A model generated the notes under the pieces. That model worked only from the letters and a program-made list of their open reading frames with translations, was not told the origin of the DNA and searched no databases. Position numbers and translations under genes: made by a program. From Ruminococcus sp. (lineage in GTDB: Bacteria > Bacillota > Clostridia > Oscillospirales > Ruminococcaceae), in NCBI GenBank assembly GCA_017544125.1, contig JAFYET010000202.1:1-14463 (forward strand): a stretch of 14,463 nucleotides of DNA, given 5' to 3'. This document shows positions 12,915 through 14,463 of the stretch, piece by piece; position 1 is the first letter of the stretch; the number at the start of each line of letters is the position of its first letter.

Positions 12915-13127
12915 ATGAAACCATTTGAAAATGAAAAAACAGCAGAAGCAACCAACGAGATACTGATAAATGAGGCAGAGTTTGATGCTGCCATCTTAAA
13001 AGCAGTAGAAGAAGTTAAGGAAGATAGTAAAATGACAGAATCATCGGCTTTTGTTATTATAATGACAGGAACATCGTTCGCAAGCCACATGAAGAAATTC
13101 CTTTTTGGAAAGGAGAAAGAGAAGTGA
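12915..13127 (+). CDS. Small phage protein, unknown function
   Basis: The 70 residues form an acidic N-terminal half (rich in Glu/Ala, probably helical) and a short hydrophobic segment (SSAFVIIMTGTSFASH, about 43-58). A basic tail follows (MKKFLFGKEKEK). The hydrophobic part is too short and polar to be called a membrane segment firmly. It starts 2 bp after the preceding stop and its own stop overlaps a GTG start downstream. No family is recognised. Confidence 0.55.
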   Translation: MKPFENEKTAEATNEILINEAEFDAAILKAVEEVKEDSKMTESSAFVIIMTGTSFASHMKKFLFGKEKEK

Positions 13128-13426
13128 GGCTACTTGAAGAAGAAAAGGTCCTTGACATCATCGAGCGTGTAACGAATGAGGCGGTAGAGAAGAAACAGCG
13201 AAAGTATCTTATACAGCCAAGAATAATTGCTGAAATTGCAGCTTTGGATCCTGTTGATGCCGAGCTTGTGAAGCATGGAAAGTGGGAAATATGCAGTGAT
13301 GGGTACTACCCATATTGCTCAAACTGTAAAAATGAACCGCAATGCAGAGAAATGACATTGTTTTGCCCGAACTGCGGCGCAAGAATGGACAAGGAGGCAG
13401 AATATGGACGGGGTGATAAAGAATGA
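13124..13426 (+). CDS. Zinc-ribbon protein with helical N-terminus (GTG start)
   Basis: This 100-residue protein begins at GTG, 4 bp inside the previous gene and behind AAAGGAG. A charged helical region (1-50) is followed by KHGKWE, a hallmark of small phage ribbon proteins of clostridial phages. Then come knuckles C65-x2-C68 (CSNC) and C81-x2-C84 (CPNCGA), with further Cys at 57 and 74. The ribbon probably binds one zinc. The family's function is not established. Confidence 0.75.
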   Translation: MRLLEEEKVLDIIERVTNEAVEKKQRKYLIQPRIIAEIAALDPVDAELVKHGKWEICSDGYYPYCSNCKNEPQCREMTLFCPNCGARMDKEAEYGRGDKE

Positions 13427-13614
13427 ACATAAAAGTATGTGATAGGTGTGGTCAAGCTATAATCAAAGATATAGTTCACTTTAGACTCAATATACTTAAA
13501 AGCAATGAAGGGTATTTGTTAAAAGCGCCAGTACAAAGCATAGACCTATGCAATATATGTATGAATGAAGTTCTAAAGTACATTGCTAAAGTTCCAAAGG
13601 AGGATGCTGAATGA
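13423..13614 (+). CDS. Small treble-clef/zinc-binding protein
   Basis: This 63-residue protein has CDRC (C6, C9) near the start and CNIC (C43, C46) near the end, separated by a beta-rich 33-residue stretch (VHFRLNILKSNEGYLLKAPVQSIDL). Two CxxC pairs with a helix after the second (MNEVLKYIAK) fit a zinc-binding unit. Start overlaps the preceding stop (ATGA). Function unknown. Confidence 0.68.
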   Translation: MNIKVCDRCGQAIIKDIVHFRLNILKSNEGYLLKAPVQSIDLCNICMNEVLKYIAKVPKEDAE

Positions 13615-13706
13615 TAGGGTTTATGATAGGGTACATACTCGGAAATTTTTCGGGAATGTTTCTGCTGGCGTTAGTGGCTCACGACAGAGATAATGACGAT
13701 GAGTAA
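13611..13706 (+). CDS. Tiny membrane peptide (31 aa)
   Basis: The peptide starts MIGFMIGYILGNFSGMFLLA, giving a hydrophobic segment of about 22 residues. It ends in a short acidic tail, HDRDNDDE. AAAGGAGG stands 6 bases before the ATG, and the start overlaps the previous stop (ATGA). These two facts support translation despite the small size. It resembles the next peptide in length, Met-Ile-Gly start and Gly spacing. Confidence 0.6.
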   Translation: MIGFMIGYILGNFSGMFLLALVAHDRDNDDE

Positions 13707-13722
13707 GTAGGAGGTATATAAA

Positions 13723-13803
13723 ATGATAGGAATAATTATCGCTTTCATAGTCGGCTTTACGGCTACACACGTCTATATCAAATATTTTAAGGGTGACAAA
13801 TGA
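13723..13803 (+). CDS. Tiny membrane peptide (26 aa)
   Basis: The peptide starts MIGIIIAFIVGFTATHVYI and ends in a short basic tail, KYFKGDK. It is essentially one membrane helix. A strong AGGAGGT at 13710-13716 and a 4-bp ATGA overlap with the next gene support translation. No function is known. Confidence 0.6.
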   Translation: MIGIIIAFIVGFTATHVYIKYFKGDK

Positions 13804-14015
13804 GCAAGAAAGAAAACACCCGCCCTCGCTTTCTCTGTCCTAAGTGCGGGGCTGCGTGGGTCTACCACGAGGCACGCTGCATAGTGTGCGGCACCCAGGG
13901 CAGACCCCTGAACGGACGGGCTGAGAGGATAGTAAGAAAACTGGAAAGGGAGAGTGAAGTAATGGAAAAGCAGAAGTACCCGGGGCTTGAGTTCGAGGTA
14001 ATCGAAGATGAATGA
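13800..14015 (+). CDS. Small zinc-ribbon protein
   Basis: These 71 residues carry a clear zinc ribbon at 11-32, with CPKC (C13, C16) and CIVC (C27, C30). A basic helix follows (RAERIVRKLERESEV), then an acidic tail. The short loop between knuckles is typical of rubredoxin-like ribbons. The gene overlaps its neighbours by 4 and 8 bp. From here to the edge GC content and codon choice rise compared with the block before 13.7 kb, hinting at a different source. Function unknown. Confidence 0.72.
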   Translation: MSKKENTRPRFLCPKCGAAWVYHEARCIVCGTQGRPLNGRAERIVRKLERESEVMEKQKYPGLEFEVIEDE

Positions 14016-14235
14016 CGAGCCGACAAGACCAACACTCTGCTGGATATGCAGGCACGCTGTACCCAAGACACGCAGCGGGCATAATGACGGCGACTACATA
14101 CAGGGCTGCGACTGGTCTATTTATCGCTGCAAGGTTCCCGGGTGGACGGCGATAGAGTGTACTATACCTATGGGCAGGAACCGTGATGTGCCGAGCTTCA
14201 CGGTGATAGAGTGCCCGAAGTTTGAAAGGGGATAG
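14008..14235 (+). CDS. Cys-rich small protein
   Basis: The 75 residues contain six Cys: CWIC (C11, C14), then C34, C41, C51 and C69. Conserved-looking aromatic parts are GCDWSIYRC, GWTAIEC and SFTVIECPKF. The spacing suggests one or two metal sites, or a small cross-braced domain, rather than a plain ribbon. The start is 8 bp inside the preceding gene. I know of no function. Confidence 0.68.
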   Translation: MNDEPTRPTLCWICRHAVPKTRSGHNDGDYIQGCDWSIYRCKVPGWTAIECTIPMGRNRDVPSFTVIECPKFERG

Positions 14236-14239
14236 GATA

Positions 14240-14446
14240 ATGACAAACAGAGAAAAGCTGACAAAGACAGACATATACGACCTGCTGTGCCGTATGCAGC
14301 ACAACCTCAGTACGATAGACCTGTCAGGGCTGTGCGTGCTCGAAGAGGTAACAGGCAGAAGATGCGCTTGTCCGCCGATACCGAGCAAGCCCGACAAGTG
14401 CAATCGGTGCATATCCCTTTGGCTTGGCGAGGAGGCGAGAGCATGA
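14240..14446 (+). CDS. Small Cys-rich protein
   Basis: The 68 residues begin with a helix (TNREKLTKTDIYDLLCRMQHNL). They end in a compact Cys cluster: C42, C44 (CACPP) and C54-x2-C57 (CNRC), followed by ISLWLGEE. An in-frame TTG at 14222 lies before the AAAGGGG site (14225-14231), so the ATG at 14240 is chosen. A single metal site is likely. It overlaps the next start by 4 bp. Confidence 0.66.
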   Translation: MTNREKLTKTDIYDLLCRMQHNLSTIDLSGLCVLEEVTGRRCACPPIPSKPDKCNRCISLWLGEEARA

Positions 14447-14463
14447 CGATAGGGGAGCTTGAA
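14443..14463 (+). CDS. Start of next early gene (partial)
   Basis: An ATG overlapping the previous stop (ATGA), behind GAGGAGG, opens a frame reading MTIGELE that runs off the edge. Too little is visible to name it, but spacing and signals match the operon. Confidence 0.5.

Noticed and set aside
13840..14412. 190-codon frame on the - strand
   Set aside because: It spans three well-supported, overlapping + strand genes and has no translation signal or family likeness.

Overview
The window is a chromosome-prophage junction, most likely from a fibre-degrading gut Firmicute of the Ruminococcus type (Oscillospiraceae). This rests on the GH5 cellulase at the left edge, the strong AGGAGG ribosome binding sites, moderate GC with frequent ATA and AGA codons, and Ser/Thr-rich lipoproteins. 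The genus is an inference.

Layout. Positions 1-461 hold the C-terminal half of a host GH5 endoglucanase. Positions 462-785 hold no convincing gene, only small hairpins and one possible terminator. A tRNA-Leu(GAG) gene follows (827-910), with a near-perfect housekeeping promoter and its own terminator. The element is inferred to be integrated at the 3' end of this tRNA, because a tyrosine integrase lies immediately beyond it and points towards it. The leftward lysogeny module (4115-1018) encodes, in transcription order, a LexA/CI-like S24 repressor, two secreted lipoproteins and the integrase.

The switch. The 4116-4282 region carries divergent promoters for the repressor and a small Cro-like protein. 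Four related 15-bp operators (TTGCA-N3-TGCAA type) are visible. Three lie between the genes and a fourth, perfectly palindromic, lies just after cro.

The rightward early operon runs from 4283 to beyond the right edge as an almost gapless series of short genes. It begins with small DNA-binding or unknown proteins and continues with a ParB-like nuclease/CTPase-fold protein. Next come a YqaJ (lambda-Exo type) nuclease, a RecT annealase and an SSB, which together form a complete single-strand annealing recombination set. They are followed by a DUF4373/DnaD-like replication protein with iteron-like repeats inside its gene, a RusA Holliday-junction resolvase, and a DUF3850 protein. The right end is a dense accessory block of very small proteins, seven of them Cys-rich (several clear zinc ribbons) plus two tiny membrane peptides.

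The genes fit a temperate phage: the repressor holds lysogeny and would be cleaved after DNA damage, Cro and the early operon then switch on, and the recombination and replication proteins copy the genome. No structural, packaging, lysis or right-end attachment sequences are in the window, so whether the prophage is intact cannot be judged.
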